This document shows, piece by piece, positions 17,701 through 24,700 of a DNA stretch of 64,000 bases. Each line of letters begins with the position of its first letter. Position 1 is the stretch's first letter. Under the pieces are notes generated by a model, which did no database searches, was not told where the DNA came from, and saw nothing but the letters and a program-made list of their open reading frames with translations. The position numbers were made by a program, and so were the translations under genes. The DNA comes from Halorussus salinisoli (GTDB taxonomy: Archaea; Halobacteriota; Halobacteria; Halobacteriales; Haladaptataceae), in NCBI GenBank assembly GCA_005239435.1, contig SZNP01000008.1:169936-233935 (forward strand), read 5' to 3'.

Positions 17701-18072
17701 CACCGTTTCGGACGCGACGGCGTCCTCGATTCGCTGCGCGAGAACTCGGACTTGCTCGGTTCGGGCTCGCCACAACTGGTCGCCGGTCGCCTCGCCGGCG
17801 CCTCCGGGGTCGGGTCTCGATATCGTCTCGATTCCCACGTCGGCGTTCTCACGCCGGAGTACGTTCCCGGGGTCGTCGGACTCGGAACCACCGACCGCCG
17901 CGCCGAGGACGACGTGGTCGATTCGCTCGGCGTCTAGCGTGGCGAACGCCTGTTCGGCGCTCGTGACGTACGAGAACGCGACCGCAGGTCGTTCGTCCGC
18001 GAACAGCGATTCGAGGGCTTCGCCCGTCGATGCGTCCGTGGTGACGTAGAGGGTGCGAACCGGGCCGGTCAT
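14758..18072 (-). CDS. PAS/GAF multidomain regulator with Bat-type HTH_10 output
   Basis: 1104 residues from the ATG at 18072. Apparent order: degenerate receiver-like N-terminus (1-100), PAS (about 130-255, ending in a DITERKRRE linker), GAF (265-410), PAS (425-540, ending DVTDRKRRE), GAF (550-690), coiled linker, GAF (720-880), bacterio-opsin-activator-type domain (890-1040) and a C-terminal HTH_10 (about 1045-1100, RLTERQAEVLRMAYLRGFF and DVSQPTVSRHIRGAER). It has no histidine-kinase core, so it is a one-component sensor that binds DNA. Bat relatives respond to light or redox. The ligand here is unknown. A longer frame to 18201 begins with TTG and is not preferred. A minus-strand CATAAATT box near 18215-18222 could give a leader of about 120 nt. 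Confidence 0.88.
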   Translation of the reverse strand: MTGPVRTLYVTTDASTGEALESLFADERPAVAFSYVTSAEQAFATLDAERIDHVVLGAAVGGSESDDPGNVLRRENADVGIETISRPDPGGAGEATGDQLWRARTEQVRVLAQRIEDAVASETVADGGVEADHFRALAEELTDAILVIDTDSVVRFANPAVEEIFGYSADELVGESLTKLMPPGLAERHHEAIRRYLREGERHVDWNYLELPGQRRDGSEVSLGVSFSEFVSGDEVRFTGIVRDITERKRRESELHDRVRQQEALSAFSRRALENESLDDLFDEAVELVAEALDHEYCKVLELRPESADLLLRSGVGWREGLVGSATVGTDRESQAGYTLLSSEPVVVEDLESEDRFSGPELLTSHDVKGGISVIIGSPDDPWGILGTHDIDQQTYTDHDVQFVQSISHILTAVIQRRERERRLERSEAMLDAVSDGVYALDADSRFVAVNDAYVELTGYAREELLGEHASKVVGPDLYEESKWIQKSLEADEDVVTMEATLPTADGESIPIETRITPLSLGDQMGRVGVVRDVTDRKRREEKLTSLNEMLRSLADAETRFEICDLGVDTAVEVLGFPNAAVALYDDEASSLVSTVRRWSGGDIDDVLLGTHADDVAWRVFVEGESKAFDDLGAELDADTEMGSALAVPLGKYGAFIAAAPDRAAFDATDRSLADMLCSNVRSALDRAEREEELRDQRNDLQEKNRELERVNRLNSVIREMTKALTQASSQEDVMQAVCSRLTESGPYRFAWFGTHDRATDEIRPEAWDGVGEDYLEDIDVSADDGEPRGRGPAGRAIRTTELQVQNDLLGDPPFEPWREQALKRGYRSSVAVPIVYGGTVWGVLNLYAGESGVFDEMEQTVLSELGETIGYAMNALEQKQALVSERSIELDFRIRGSESPILEFVTETDAEFEFENAVQRSDGRLHAFFTIRDAPPEETLEFAEAVTWIEDVHLVTERDDEYLYECTLSDQSFLRSVMDRGAMPRTITATEEEGRFVIRIPQSADVRTFVDLFEDYYAEVELVARRERDEPVMTRQDFETELQERLTERQAEVLRMAYLRGFFEWPRESTAEEIAEALDVSQPTVSRHIRGAERVLFGLLFEE

Positions 18073-18251
18073 CGTTTCGTCGGGGGACGAGGTACATTCA
18101 TCGCTGGACTGAGGGCTAACGTACTGAGACTGTGCGTCGGTTCCGGCAAAGATACGCTTGCCTACACGTACACCATTCGGGTAGAAAAACCGCACGGCCA
18201 AGGTATTAGAAATTTATGCATTTGGGGTGAAGGTGACTCCCTCGAGAGAGG

Positions 18252-18797
18252 TCACTGTCCGGTCTCGACGTCCACGTTCTCGAACGTGACCTCGGCCGGC
18301 TCGCCGTATCGGTCGCCGTTCTGCTCGTCGTGGCGCTTGAACGTCGGCGGTTCGACCCGCACGTCGATGTCGTAGGTACCGTCGCCGGGCACGTCGAGAT
18401 TCTTGCCGTAGTGGTAGAGACCGGGATGCCAGAGCAACGGTAGTCGCGTCGGGCCGACCCGTTCGCCGTCCTCGCCGGTCAGCGTGGCGATGACGGTACA
18501 TCCCGGGACGAATCTGCCGTCGTCGGCGTCACAGACCGCCACTTCGAGGTGGCAGTTCGCGTCGTCGGGTTCTACGAACTCGAACTGACCTTCGTCTTTC
18601 AGGACGTACATCCCCTCGGCCTCCTCCTGCGCGAATCCGACGAGGTAATCGCCGGTCTCCTGCTTGTCGCCCGTGTGAGCCACCTCGTTGGCCATGTAGT
18701 CGAGGGCTTCGCGGTAGGCGTCTCCCGCTTTCTCGGCGAGGTCGAGTTGGGTCTGGTCTACCTCGTCGCTGGTCTGTTTCTCGGGATTGTCAGGCAT
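18252..18797 (-). CDS. P19/Tp34-like iron-transport-associated domain protein
   Basis: 181 residues from the ATG at 18797, with a TTAATC box about 33 nt upstream. The C-terminal two thirds have the beta-sandwich pattern of the P19/Tp34 family: FVPGCTVIATLTG, LPLLWHPGLYHYGKNL and DGTYDIDVRVEPPTF. P19 proteins are periplasmic partners of high-affinity iron uptake. This protein lacks a visible signal peptide or lipobox, so it is either cytoplasmic or exported in an unusual way. The N-terminal helix (about 15-50) is acidic. No iron-uptake gene is nearby. The family call rests on pattern recognition only. Confidence 0.5.
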   Translation of the reverse strand: MPDNPEKQTSDEVDQTQLDLAEKAGDAYREALDYMANEVAHTGDKQETGDYLVGFAQEEAEGMYVLKDEGQFEFVEPDDANCHLEVAVCDADDGRFVPGCTVIATLTGEDGERVGPTRLPLLWHPGLYHYGKNLDVPGDGTYDIDVRVEPPTFKRHDEQNGDRYGEPAEVTFENVDVETGQ

Positions 18798-18895
18798 CGT
18801 GGACGTAAGAGCCACGGTAGGTGCGAGATTAAGGGTTGTGGCAGGGACGACCGATGCGCGAAGCAGTCGCTCGCTGGTCAGTTACTCGGAAGGAG

Positions 18896-18966
18896 TGCGC
18901 CGGCCGGGACTTGAACCCGGGTCGATGGCTTGGAAGGCCATAGTCATACCACTAGACCACCGGCGC
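18896..18966 (-). tRNA. tRNA-Gly (TCC)
   Basis: 71 nt on the minus strand. The 7-bp acceptor stem GCGCCGG/CCGGCGC has discriminator A73. The D arm contains AGTGGTA, the anticodon arm ATGGC-CTTCCAA-GCCAT has anticodon TCC, and the T arm CCGGG-TTCAAGT-CCCGG is perfect. No intron is seen and CCA is not encoded. Confidence 0.95.
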
Positions 18967-19134
18967 TCATCCGCTTTGCTCGTTCGCGCCGAGCATCGAG
19001 GACTTCGTCCGTCTCAACACCCGCGCGCTTCGCTCACGACGCTCGTTCGCGCGCCGAACCTTGCCTCACGTCGTTCGGCAAGACACCGGCGCACGTCGTC
19101 GTGTTTCACCGTTCGCCGCCCGGGATTAAGGGCC

Positions 19135-19854
19135 TTACTGTTTCGTTCCGCGGACGACTCCGTAGCAGTTCCCGCTCGATATCTCGAACTCCACCATCTC
19201 CAGCGCACTCTCGGCCACGTCGGCTTCGAACTCCGCGGGCGAGTAGATGTGGTAGAACCGCTCGACGGTCTCGCCGCCCGGCAGGGTCCAATCGACGGTA
19301 GTGTCGAACCCCGTCTCGCGGGTCTCGCCCGCTCGACTGTTCGAGGCGCGTTGCGCCTCGCTTTCCTCTCGGTCGAATCGGTCGTGGGCGGTACTCCACG
19401 CGCTGACGAGCGCACGCCCCTCGTGCGCGAGGACGCGCGCGAGTTCGTCCAGGCTCCCGACGCGTGCGGCCCGACTCGGCAGGTGGTGGAGCGTGGCGAC
19501 GTACACCGCCACGCCGACCGTCGCGTCGCGGAGCGGCAGGGTCGCGGCGTCGGCCTGCACGAGGTCGGCGTCGAAGCCCCGGTCGGCGGCCCGCTCGCGG
19601 GCGGTTTCGAGCAGTCCGCGGCTCACGTCTGCGGCGACCACCCGGTCGGCCTGCGCTGCGAGGAGTTCGGCGTGGCGACCGTTGCCACAGCCGAGGTCCA
19701 GCGCAATCGGGACGTGGGACTGCTCGGAGACGAACTCCTCGACCTCCGGCCACGCGTACTCGCGTGTCTGCGCGAAGTGGTCGGCGATGTAGTCGTACGT
19801 CGCTCGCACGTCGGCTCTGTCGTCGCTTCGGCGGTCTGGGTCCGCCTCGTCCAT
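19135..19854 (-). CDS. Trm9/ALKBH8-like SAM-dependent methyltransferase
   Basis: 239 residues, cytoplasmic class I methyltransferase. SAM motif I is LDLGCGNGRH (52-61). The N-terminal YDYIADHFAQTREYAWPEVEEF pattern split around the TR-x-WP core, the VATLHHLPS segment after motif IV and a C-terminal FYHIYSPAEFE are the layout of Trm9/ALKBH8 enzymes. Those enzymes methyl-esterify carboxymethyl-uridine at tRNA wobble U34. An archaeal role in wobble modification is therefore likely but not proven, since small-molecule methyltransferases share the fold. A CGTTTTCAC box about 27 nt upstream fits the ATG. It lies 168 bases from tRNA-Gly(TCC), whose wobble U is a possible target by family analogy. 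Confidence 0.75.
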   Translation of the reverse strand: MDEADPDRRSDDRADVRATYDYIADHFAQTREYAWPEVEEFVSEQSHVPIALDLGCGNGRHAELLAAQADRVVAADVSRGLLETARERAADRGFDADLVQADAATLPLRDATVGVAVYVATLHHLPSRAARVGSLDELARVLAHEGRALVSAWSTAHDRFDREESEAQRASNSRAGETRETGFDTTVDWTLPGGETVERFYHIYSPAEFEADVAESALEMVEFEISSGNCYGVVRGTKQ

Positions 19855-19980
19855 GCTTCTGCGTGGGTCGTGAGGGGTGAAAACGGCTCCGGGTTCTTCG
19901 CGGGAGACGGGTAGTTAGCTGTCCCTCTCGAACCTCGGGGGTTTGCTGGCTGATTACCCGCCTCGACACCGCAACACGGG

Positions 19981-20139
19981 AGCTAGCTACTCCTCGAGCC
20001 AAGGAGTTCCGCAACCGCCCCGCACAGTACCGCGACGGCCTCACGCCTCCCCAACCGACTGCGTTGCTCGGCCACGGACCTGCGCTACTCGTCCCTCGCA
20101 CGGTTGGCGCGGCCGCTTCGGGCCGCGCCAGCGCGCGCC
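19981..20139 (-). repeat. Dispersed intergenic element, copy A
   Basis: Read on the minus strand, the order is block 1 GGCGCGCGCTGGCGCG (20124-20139), a hairpin, block 2 GGGGAGGCGTGAGGCC (20037-20052), a CGGTACTGTGCGGG stretch, and block 3 GGCTCGAGGAGTAGCTAGCT (19981-20000). Blocks 1 and 2 are identical, 16 of 16, in copy B at 24311-24580, in the same relative order but opposite orientation. Block 3 matches copy C (57127-57144) in all but one base. The element is non-coding and its boundaries are approximate. Confidence 0.7.
20105..20130. other. 10-bp perfect hairpin in copy A
   Basis: TGGCGCGGCC (20105-20114) pairs with GGCCGCGCCA (20121-20130) across a 6-nt loop. It occupies the same place in the element as the larger hairpin of copy B. 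Confidence 0.65.
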
Positions 20140-20266
20140 GAGGTGGAGAGTTAAGACATAGAAACATCTCCCAAAGACAAGATTACAGTTGTAAAAGAAA
20201 TACAAAAGTTGCCGAGCCACTAGTCTCGAGGTCGCTCCCGAGGCGCGACGACCGTGAGACGACCGC

Positions 20267-22432
20267 TCAGAGGAGCAGGAACACGCCGTAGGCGATGGCC
20301 AGCAGAACCGTCGCGTGCTTCGCGCCGTTCTTGACGCTCCCCTCGCCCATCTGTCCGGCGAGCAAGCCCGAGAACACCGCCTGCACCAGCGAGGAGTGGA
20401 AGAACATGAGCGTGTACGCTTCGGTGTCTACGGCCGAAATCCCCGAGAGCGGACCGGCGACCGGAGACCCGCCGCCGGTCGTGGCCCCGTCCGTGGGCAG
20501 ATTCGGGATGAGGATGCTGTCGAGCGCGCCGACGATGACGAGGAACACCACGAACGAGAGGTAGATGATGACGACGTACGTCACCATCTCCTGTCGGCGC
20601 TTTCGCTTGAGGCGACGGGTGTCCTGCGCGTCGTCGGCCGCGATGCGGAGGACTCGCGCGATGTCGCCGCTGGCGTGCATTGCGTTGGCGATGAGCGTCA
20701 CGGTCCGGGTGATCGTCGGCGTGTCGAGGCGGTCTTCGAACCTGTAGAGGGCGGTCTCGGCGTCGACGCCCCACTGCACGTCCGCCCAGAGCTTTCGGAC
20801 CTCGGCGTCGAGCGCACCGAGGTCGCTGTCGGCGACGCGCTCGAAGCTCTCGACCACCGACATCCCCGCCTCGTTGACGCTGGCGAGTCGGTCGAGGAAG
20901 TCGGGGACTGCGGCCTCGATGGCCGCGATTCGCCGACGGTGAAGTTCCTGCACCACGGCGAAGGTACCGACGACGAACAGCGCGGCCTGCACCACGAAGT
21001 CGTCCACGACCCGGAGCGTGAGCGTCCCCGAGACGAGGTGTGGCCACGACCGGACGAGGACCGAGAGCAGGCCGAGCGGGACCGTCGCGTACAGCAGGAC
21101 GACCGGCCTGTTCCGGAGTGTTCTCCCGGGGTCGGCCAGCGCCTCGCGGAACCAGCGCACGTTCTCGAACGCGTCGAGTCGCTCGAAGTTCACGACGCCC
21201 GCGCTCCCGCCGGACCGATGGCCCGACGACGTTCCCAGACCGGCGGTCTGCTCGCCGCCGTCCGAACGGACCGTCCCGACGCCGCCCTCGGGTCGCTGGA
21301 CGCCCGTGCGCTCGGCCCCGGAGTCGTCGGTGTGCCGAACGCCCGCCAGCGCCACAGACGCGAGGTCGACGTCGCGGTCCTCGCGGGTCGCCCGAAGCGA
21401 CTCCGTGATGCTGTCGAGGTAGACCACGAATCCGACGTTCGCCAGCGGGATGGCGAAGTACGTCAGCGTCTGGAGGAGCGGCAGGGTGTCCCCCAGCGCC
21501 ATCAACCCCATGATGACGAAGACGGTGATGAACAGGAGCGGCGCGACCACGAACACCGAGACGTACGCCTCCGCGAGCGTGCCGAGCAGTTCGAGAAACG
21601 CTTCCTGCTGGGCCTCGGCGTCCTCCTGATACCGCTGGTACTGGTCGTCGAGATACGACGAGATGCTCTGGCCGCTCTGGAGGACGCTGGCGAGGTTGTC
21701 GGCGAACTCGCCGAACTTCTCGCTGGGCGTCCGGTCGGCGAGGCGCTCGATGGCCGACAGCATGTCGAGACCCGCGTAGTCCATGGCCTTGACCGCGACG
21801 CCGATCTCCTCGGCGGCCTCGCCGTAGACCGCCCGGTTCCGAGCCAACGTCCGCATGATTTCGGGGAACGCCATCCTGCTCCGGGAGAGCGCGTAGACGA
21901 ACGCCACGGTCCGAGCGATGCTCTCGTCGATCTGGCGCTCGCGGGCGTTGGCCCGGTACGAGAGGTTCTCCCACCGAGTCCAGTAGACGAGTCCCCCGGA
22001 CGCCACGCCGACCGTCCCGCTGCTGGTGAGCAGGATGGCGAACAACTGACCGACCGACAGGTCCGGAAAGACGAGCAGACCCGCGAGGAAGTGGAGTTGC
22101 GTGGGAAGCGCCGCCCGCATCGCCTCGGGCGAGATTCGGAGGATCTCCAGCACGCCTCCGACGAGGTAGACGCCCAGCACGCTCCCGACCACCGCGGCGA
22201 CCCCGGCGTAGAGCAGGGTCTTGGCTGCGTACACCCGGTAGGTCTGGCCGACGTGGACCGCCTGGAGGAGGTGCTGGCGCTCGGTTCGTCGCCTGCCGCG
22301 GTCGGCGACCCACCCGCCGAAGGCCGTGAGCGCGACCCGAGTGACGAGGCGGTCGGCCCGGCGAGAGAGGGGCGCGAGCGCCACCGGAACGACGAGGGCG
22401 ACGACCAGAAGGAGGGGCAAGAACGCCAACAT
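20267..22432 (-). CDS. pilC: Type IV pilus-like platform protein (PilC/TadC, double T2SF domain)
   Basis: 721 residues from the ATG at 22432, whose ATGA overlaps the stop of pilB. It is an integral membrane platform of an archaeal type IV pilus or secretion-like machine. Two GspF/T2SF units are visible: the first centred about 190-330 and the second about 520-650, each with cytoplasmic helices followed by membrane segments, joined by a long variable loop (about 365-425, Gly/Ser-rich). Such fused tandem PilC proteins are the haloarchaeal norm. A membrane helix begins at residue 2. No pilin or prepilin peptidase gene is adjacent. The gene name denotes family, not proven function. Confidence 0.85.
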   Translation of the reverse strand: MLAFLPLLLVVALVVPVALAPLSRRADRLVTRVALTAFGGWVADRGRRRTERQHLLQAVHVGQTYRVYAAKTLLYAGVAAVVGSVLGVYLVGGVLEILRISPEAMRAALPTQLHFLAGLLVFPDLSVGQLFAILLTSSGTVGVASGGLVYWTRWENLSYRANARERQIDESIARTVAFVYALSRSRMAFPEIMRTLARNRAVYGEAAEEIGVAVKAMDYAGLDMLSAIERLADRTPSEKFGEFADNLASVLQSGQSISSYLDDQYQRYQEDAEAQQEAFLELLGTLAEAYVSVFVVAPLLFITVFVIMGLMALGDTLPLLQTLTYFAIPLANVGFVVYLDSITESLRATREDRDVDLASVALAGVRHTDDSGAERTGVQRPEGGVGTVRSDGGEQTAGLGTSSGHRSGGSAGVVNFERLDAFENVRWFREALADPGRTLRNRPVVLLYATVPLGLLSVLVRSWPHLVSGTLTLRVVDDFVVQAALFVVGTFAVVQELHRRRIAAIEAAVPDFLDRLASVNEAGMSVVESFERVADSDLGALDAEVRKLWADVQWGVDAETALYRFEDRLDTPTITRTVTLIANAMHASGDIARVLRIAADDAQDTRRLKRKRRQEMVTYVVIIYLSFVVFLVIVGALDSILIPNLPTDGATTGGGSPVAGPLSGISAVDTEAYTLMFFHSSLVQAVFSGLLAGQMGEGSVKNGAKHATVLLAIAYGVFLLL

Positions 22433-24105
22433 CAGTCGAACCCGGTCGAAATCTCGGCGTCTACGTCCAAGGTGTCCAGCACGCGGTCGGGATGGGAGTA
22501 GTACTCGTTTATCATCGCGGTGAACCGACGGTAGTCGGATACGTCGCGCTCCCGGAGGTACTGGAGGACGCGCTTGCGGTTTCGCAACTCTTCGAGGAGT
22601 TCGCCGCGCGACCACCCTCTCTCGTTCTGGATTTCGTCCAAGATGTTGCTGTCGTTGCGCCGGAAGGTGTCCTCGTCGGCGTTCCACGAGAAGGTGGTCG
22701 AGTAGTCCAGGTCGCCGGTCCGCTGGTCGATGCCCTCTATTTCGGCGAGGACCCGGTTCCGGCGGACGCGCTCCTCGCCGACGTAGGTCAGCGTCTGGAC
22801 AGAGAGGATGTCGAGGCTCTGGATCATCGCCCGCGGGACGTTGATGGGTTCGTTCTCGAGGCGATTGATGACGGTCTGGACCGAGTCGGCGTGCATCGTG
22901 GAGTAGGTGGTGTGACCCGTGTTCATCGCCTGAAACAGGGTCATCGCCTCCTCGCCGCGGACCTCGCCGACCACGATGTACTCCGGCCGGTGGCGCAGGG
23001 CCGACCGCAGGAGGTCGTACATCGTGATGTCCGCGCCCTCGCCTCTGCGCTCGCGCGTGACCGACGACAGCCAGTTGTCGTGGTAGAGCGCCAACTCGCG
23101 GGTGTCCTCGATGGTCAGCACCTTCGAGCGCGGCGGGACGAACATCGAGATGGCGTTCATCGAGGTGGTCTTCCCCGAGGCGGTTCCCCCGGCGAAGATG
23201 AGCGACTTGTTGGACTCGATCGCCAACCAGAGGTACGCCATCTGGTCCAAACTGAAGGTGCCGTACTCCACGAGGTCGATGGGAGTGAACGGTTCGTCGG
23301 CGTACTTCCGGATGGTGAACGCCGACCCGCGCGGCGTGACCTCCTCACCGAGCGCGAGTTCGGCCCGGGAGCCGTCGGGCAGGGTCGTCTCGACCACGGG
23401 GTCGCCGATGCTGACGTGGCGCCCCGACTGTTGGGCGAGGCGGACGACGAGGTTGTCGAGTTCCTCCTGGCCGTAGACGACGTTGGTCTCGATGTCGGTG
23501 TACTCGTCGTGGTAGACGAACAGCGGCAGGTCGTAGCCGTCGCAGGAGATGTCCTCGATGTGAGGGTCGTGCATGAGCGGGTCCAACTTTCCGAACCCGC
23601 GGAACGTCCGGAAGAGGTAGTAGAACAGGCGGTAGAACGTCGCTTCGTCCACGTCCACGCCGTACATCGAGAGGAGTTCGCGGAGTTCCTCCTTCAGCAC
23701 CACCTCGGCGGTGTCGGCCCCGCCGGGTTCCGACTGGGCGTCCTCGGTGCCTGCGTCCCGGCGGTGGACGAGCGAGTCGCGGATGTCGGCGAACAGGCGG
23801 TCGAGCAGTTCGGTTTCGAGGTCGTCCAACTCGGGTTCGACGACCTGATACAGGTGTTCGTTCTCCACGTCGTCGTAGTTGATGGAGACGAACGCGAACG
23901 GCGCGTCGACCCAGTAGCGGTCGATCTCCTCGTAGCCGTCGAGTCCGGAGAACGAGACCAGCGACCCGTGTTCGCGGGGGTCGTACTCGTCGGCGTCGAT
24001 GGTCGTTCCCCGGAGGACTTCGGCGGTCCGGCGGAGCGTCCGCTGGAACTCCTGGATTCGAATCCGCACGTCGTCGGTCCACTCGGAGAGGGGTGACTCG
24101 GACAT
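22432..24105 (-). CDS. pilB: Type IV pilus assembly/secretion ATPase (PilB/VirB11 family)
   Basis: 557 residues from the ATG at 24105. It is the cytoplasmic hexameric ATPase driving pilus subunit assembly. Motifs are Walker A GGTASGKT (306-313), the Asp-box/Walker B region YIVVGEVRGEEA (376-387) and the His box GHTTYSTMHADS (397-408). The N-terminal 250 residues form the usual archaeal GspE-type N-domain. The C-terminal part carries the EIEGIDQRTG region seen in haloarchaeal homologues. It is coupled to pilC by a 4-base overlap, a two-gene operon. The TTTAAG box near 24184-24191 leaves a leader of about 55 nt. Confidence 0.9.
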   Translation of the reverse strand: MSESPLSEWTDDVRIRIQEFQRTLRRTAEVLRGTTIDADEYDPREHGSLVSFSGLDGYEEIDRYWVDAPFAFVSINYDDVENEHLYQVVEPELDDLETELLDRLFADIRDSLVHRRDAGTEDAQSEPGGADTAEVVLKEELRELLSMYGVDVDEATFYRLFYYLFRTFRGFGKLDPLMHDPHIEDISCDGYDLPLFVYHDEYTDIETNVVYGQEELDNLVVRLAQQSGRHVSIGDPVVETTLPDGSRAELALGEEVTPRGSAFTIRKYADEPFTPIDLVEYGTFSLDQMAYLWLAIESNKSLIFAGGTASGKTTSMNAISMFVPPRSKVLTIEDTRELALYHDNWLSSVTRERRGEGADITMYDLLRSALRHRPEYIVVGEVRGEEAMTLFQAMNTGHTTYSTMHADSVQTVINRLENEPINVPRAMIQSLDILSVQTLTYVGEERVRRNRVLAEIEGIDQRTGDLDYSTTFSWNADEDTFRRNDSNILDEIQNERGWSRGELLEELRNRKRVLQYLRERDVSDYRRFTAMINEYYSHPDRVLDTLDVDAEISTGFD

Positions 24106-24183
24106 GGTGGGTCGGAGGTTGCGAGCGGTCGAGAGTCGCGCAAGCCGCCAGCGACGGTTTACGCGCCACATCTCGTCGGGGGT

Positions 24184-24191
24184 ACTTAAAT
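24184..24191 (-). promoter_or_regulatory. Putative pilBC promoter box
   Basis: Minus-strand ATTTAAGT is the only AT-rich box between the pilB ATG and the repeat region. It predicts a transcript starting near 24160. The dispersed element (24311 onward) lies immediately upstream of this promoter. Confidence 0.45.
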
Positions 24192-24312
24192 TACGGGTCA
24201 GGCGACCCGCGAACTGGCTCGTCTGCCCCGTCGTGCGTCGATTGCCCACCTCCTCGGTGTGAGCCGGTTGGCCTTCCGGCCCGGCGCGTGCAGACTTGTC
24301 TTTCCGGCCCGG

Positions 24313-24357
24313 CGCGCGCTGGCGCGACCTCACACAGCGAGGTCGCGCCAGCGCGCG
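24313..24357. other. 19-bp perfect hairpin in copy B
   Basis: Arms 24313-24331 and 24339-24357 are perfect reverse complements around the 7-nt loop ACACAGC. No T-run follows, so it is not a simple terminator. The inner stem contains TGGCGCGACC, against TGGCGCGGCC in copy A, with the opposite arm changed to match. Confidence 0.75.
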
Positions 24358-24466
24358 AGGTCTTCAGGAGCGAAGTGACTGAAGGCTCGTCACAGTGTGC
24401 CTCTGACGGTGGACGAGGGAGCGAAGCGAGTGAGGAGGCTGGGGAGGCGTGAGGCCCGCGGTTGCA

Positions 24467-24529
24467 GTGAGGTTACGGTGCGAGGCGGTGAGGTTGCGGT
24501 GCGAGGCGGTGAGGTTGCGGTGCGAGGCG
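24467..24529 (+). repeat. Three tandem 21-bp repeats
   Basis: Units GTGAGGTTRCGGTGCGAGGCG at 24467-24487, 24488-24508 and 24509-24529 differ by one base (A in the first unit, G in the others). A diverged fourth unit follows. There are no spacers, so this is not a CRISPR array. It lies inside copy B, between blocks 2 and 3. Confidence 0.85.
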
Positions 24530-24668
24530 GCGCGGTCACGGTGCCGTGCGGGATGAGTGGCTCGAGCCCGAAGCTAGCTTCTCGCCAGCTCTAACCAGAA
24601 TTAGAATTCCAAAACACAACTATTTAACATCGAAATAAACCCAAAAAGTGCTCTAAGCAGTCCCGGTA

Positions 24669-24675
24669 GCTTTTA
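24669..24675 (+). promoter_or_regulatory. TATA box of 24701 gene
   Basis: GCTTTTA centred about 29 nt upstream of the ATG at 24701. It predicts a leaderless transcript. Confidence 0.5.
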
Positions 24676-24700
24676 CTCCCCGGGTTTCGGTGTCCCCGGC

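Larger units (their letters stand above)
19855..20266. other. 412-bp intergenic region holding repeat copy A
   Basis: No credible gene. The region is filled by copy A of the dispersed GC-rich element (19981-20139), followed by an AT-rich tract (20140-20220) directly downstream of the pilC stop. The AT-rich tract may terminate the leftward pil transcript. Confidence 0.5.
24311..24580 (+). repeat. Dispersed intergenic element, copy B
   Basis: Order on the plus strand: block 1 GGCGCGCGCTGGCGCG (24311-24326), hairpin, block 2 GGGGAGGCGTGAGGCC (24441-24456), tandem 21-bp repeats, an ACGGTGCCGTGCGGG stretch (24538-24552), and block 3 GGCTCGAG...AAGCTAGCT (24559-24579). It is the mirror image of copy A on the far side of pilB-pilC. 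It is longer than copy A mainly because of the tandem repeats and an extra segment between blocks 1 and 2. Confidence 0.7.
24106..24668. other. Intergenic region holding repeat copy B
   Basis: About 560 bases between divergent genes. It contains the pilB leader and promoter (24106-24191), a repeated TTCCGGCCCGGCGCG motif (24274-24288 and 24302-24316), the large hairpin, the 21-bp tandem repeat and copy B of the dispersed element, then an AT-rich tail (24594-24665). Open frames through the tandem repeats exist but only reflect repeat periodicity. Confidence 0.5.

Noticed and set aside
18958..19093. Possible att duplication of the tRNA-Gly end (ACCGGCGC seen again near 19085)
   Set aside because: The match is about 9 nt, involves the tRNA 5' end rather than the 3' end normally used for integration, and encloses no integrase or foreign genes.
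24467..24529. Possible CRISPR array
   Set aside because: The 21-bp repeats are directly contiguous without spacers, and no cas gene is present.
24397..24594. Short frame with repeated VRGGEVA peptide
   Set aside because: It only reflects the 21-bp DNA periodicity. There is no promoter or ribosome site, and the region belongs to the dispersed element.
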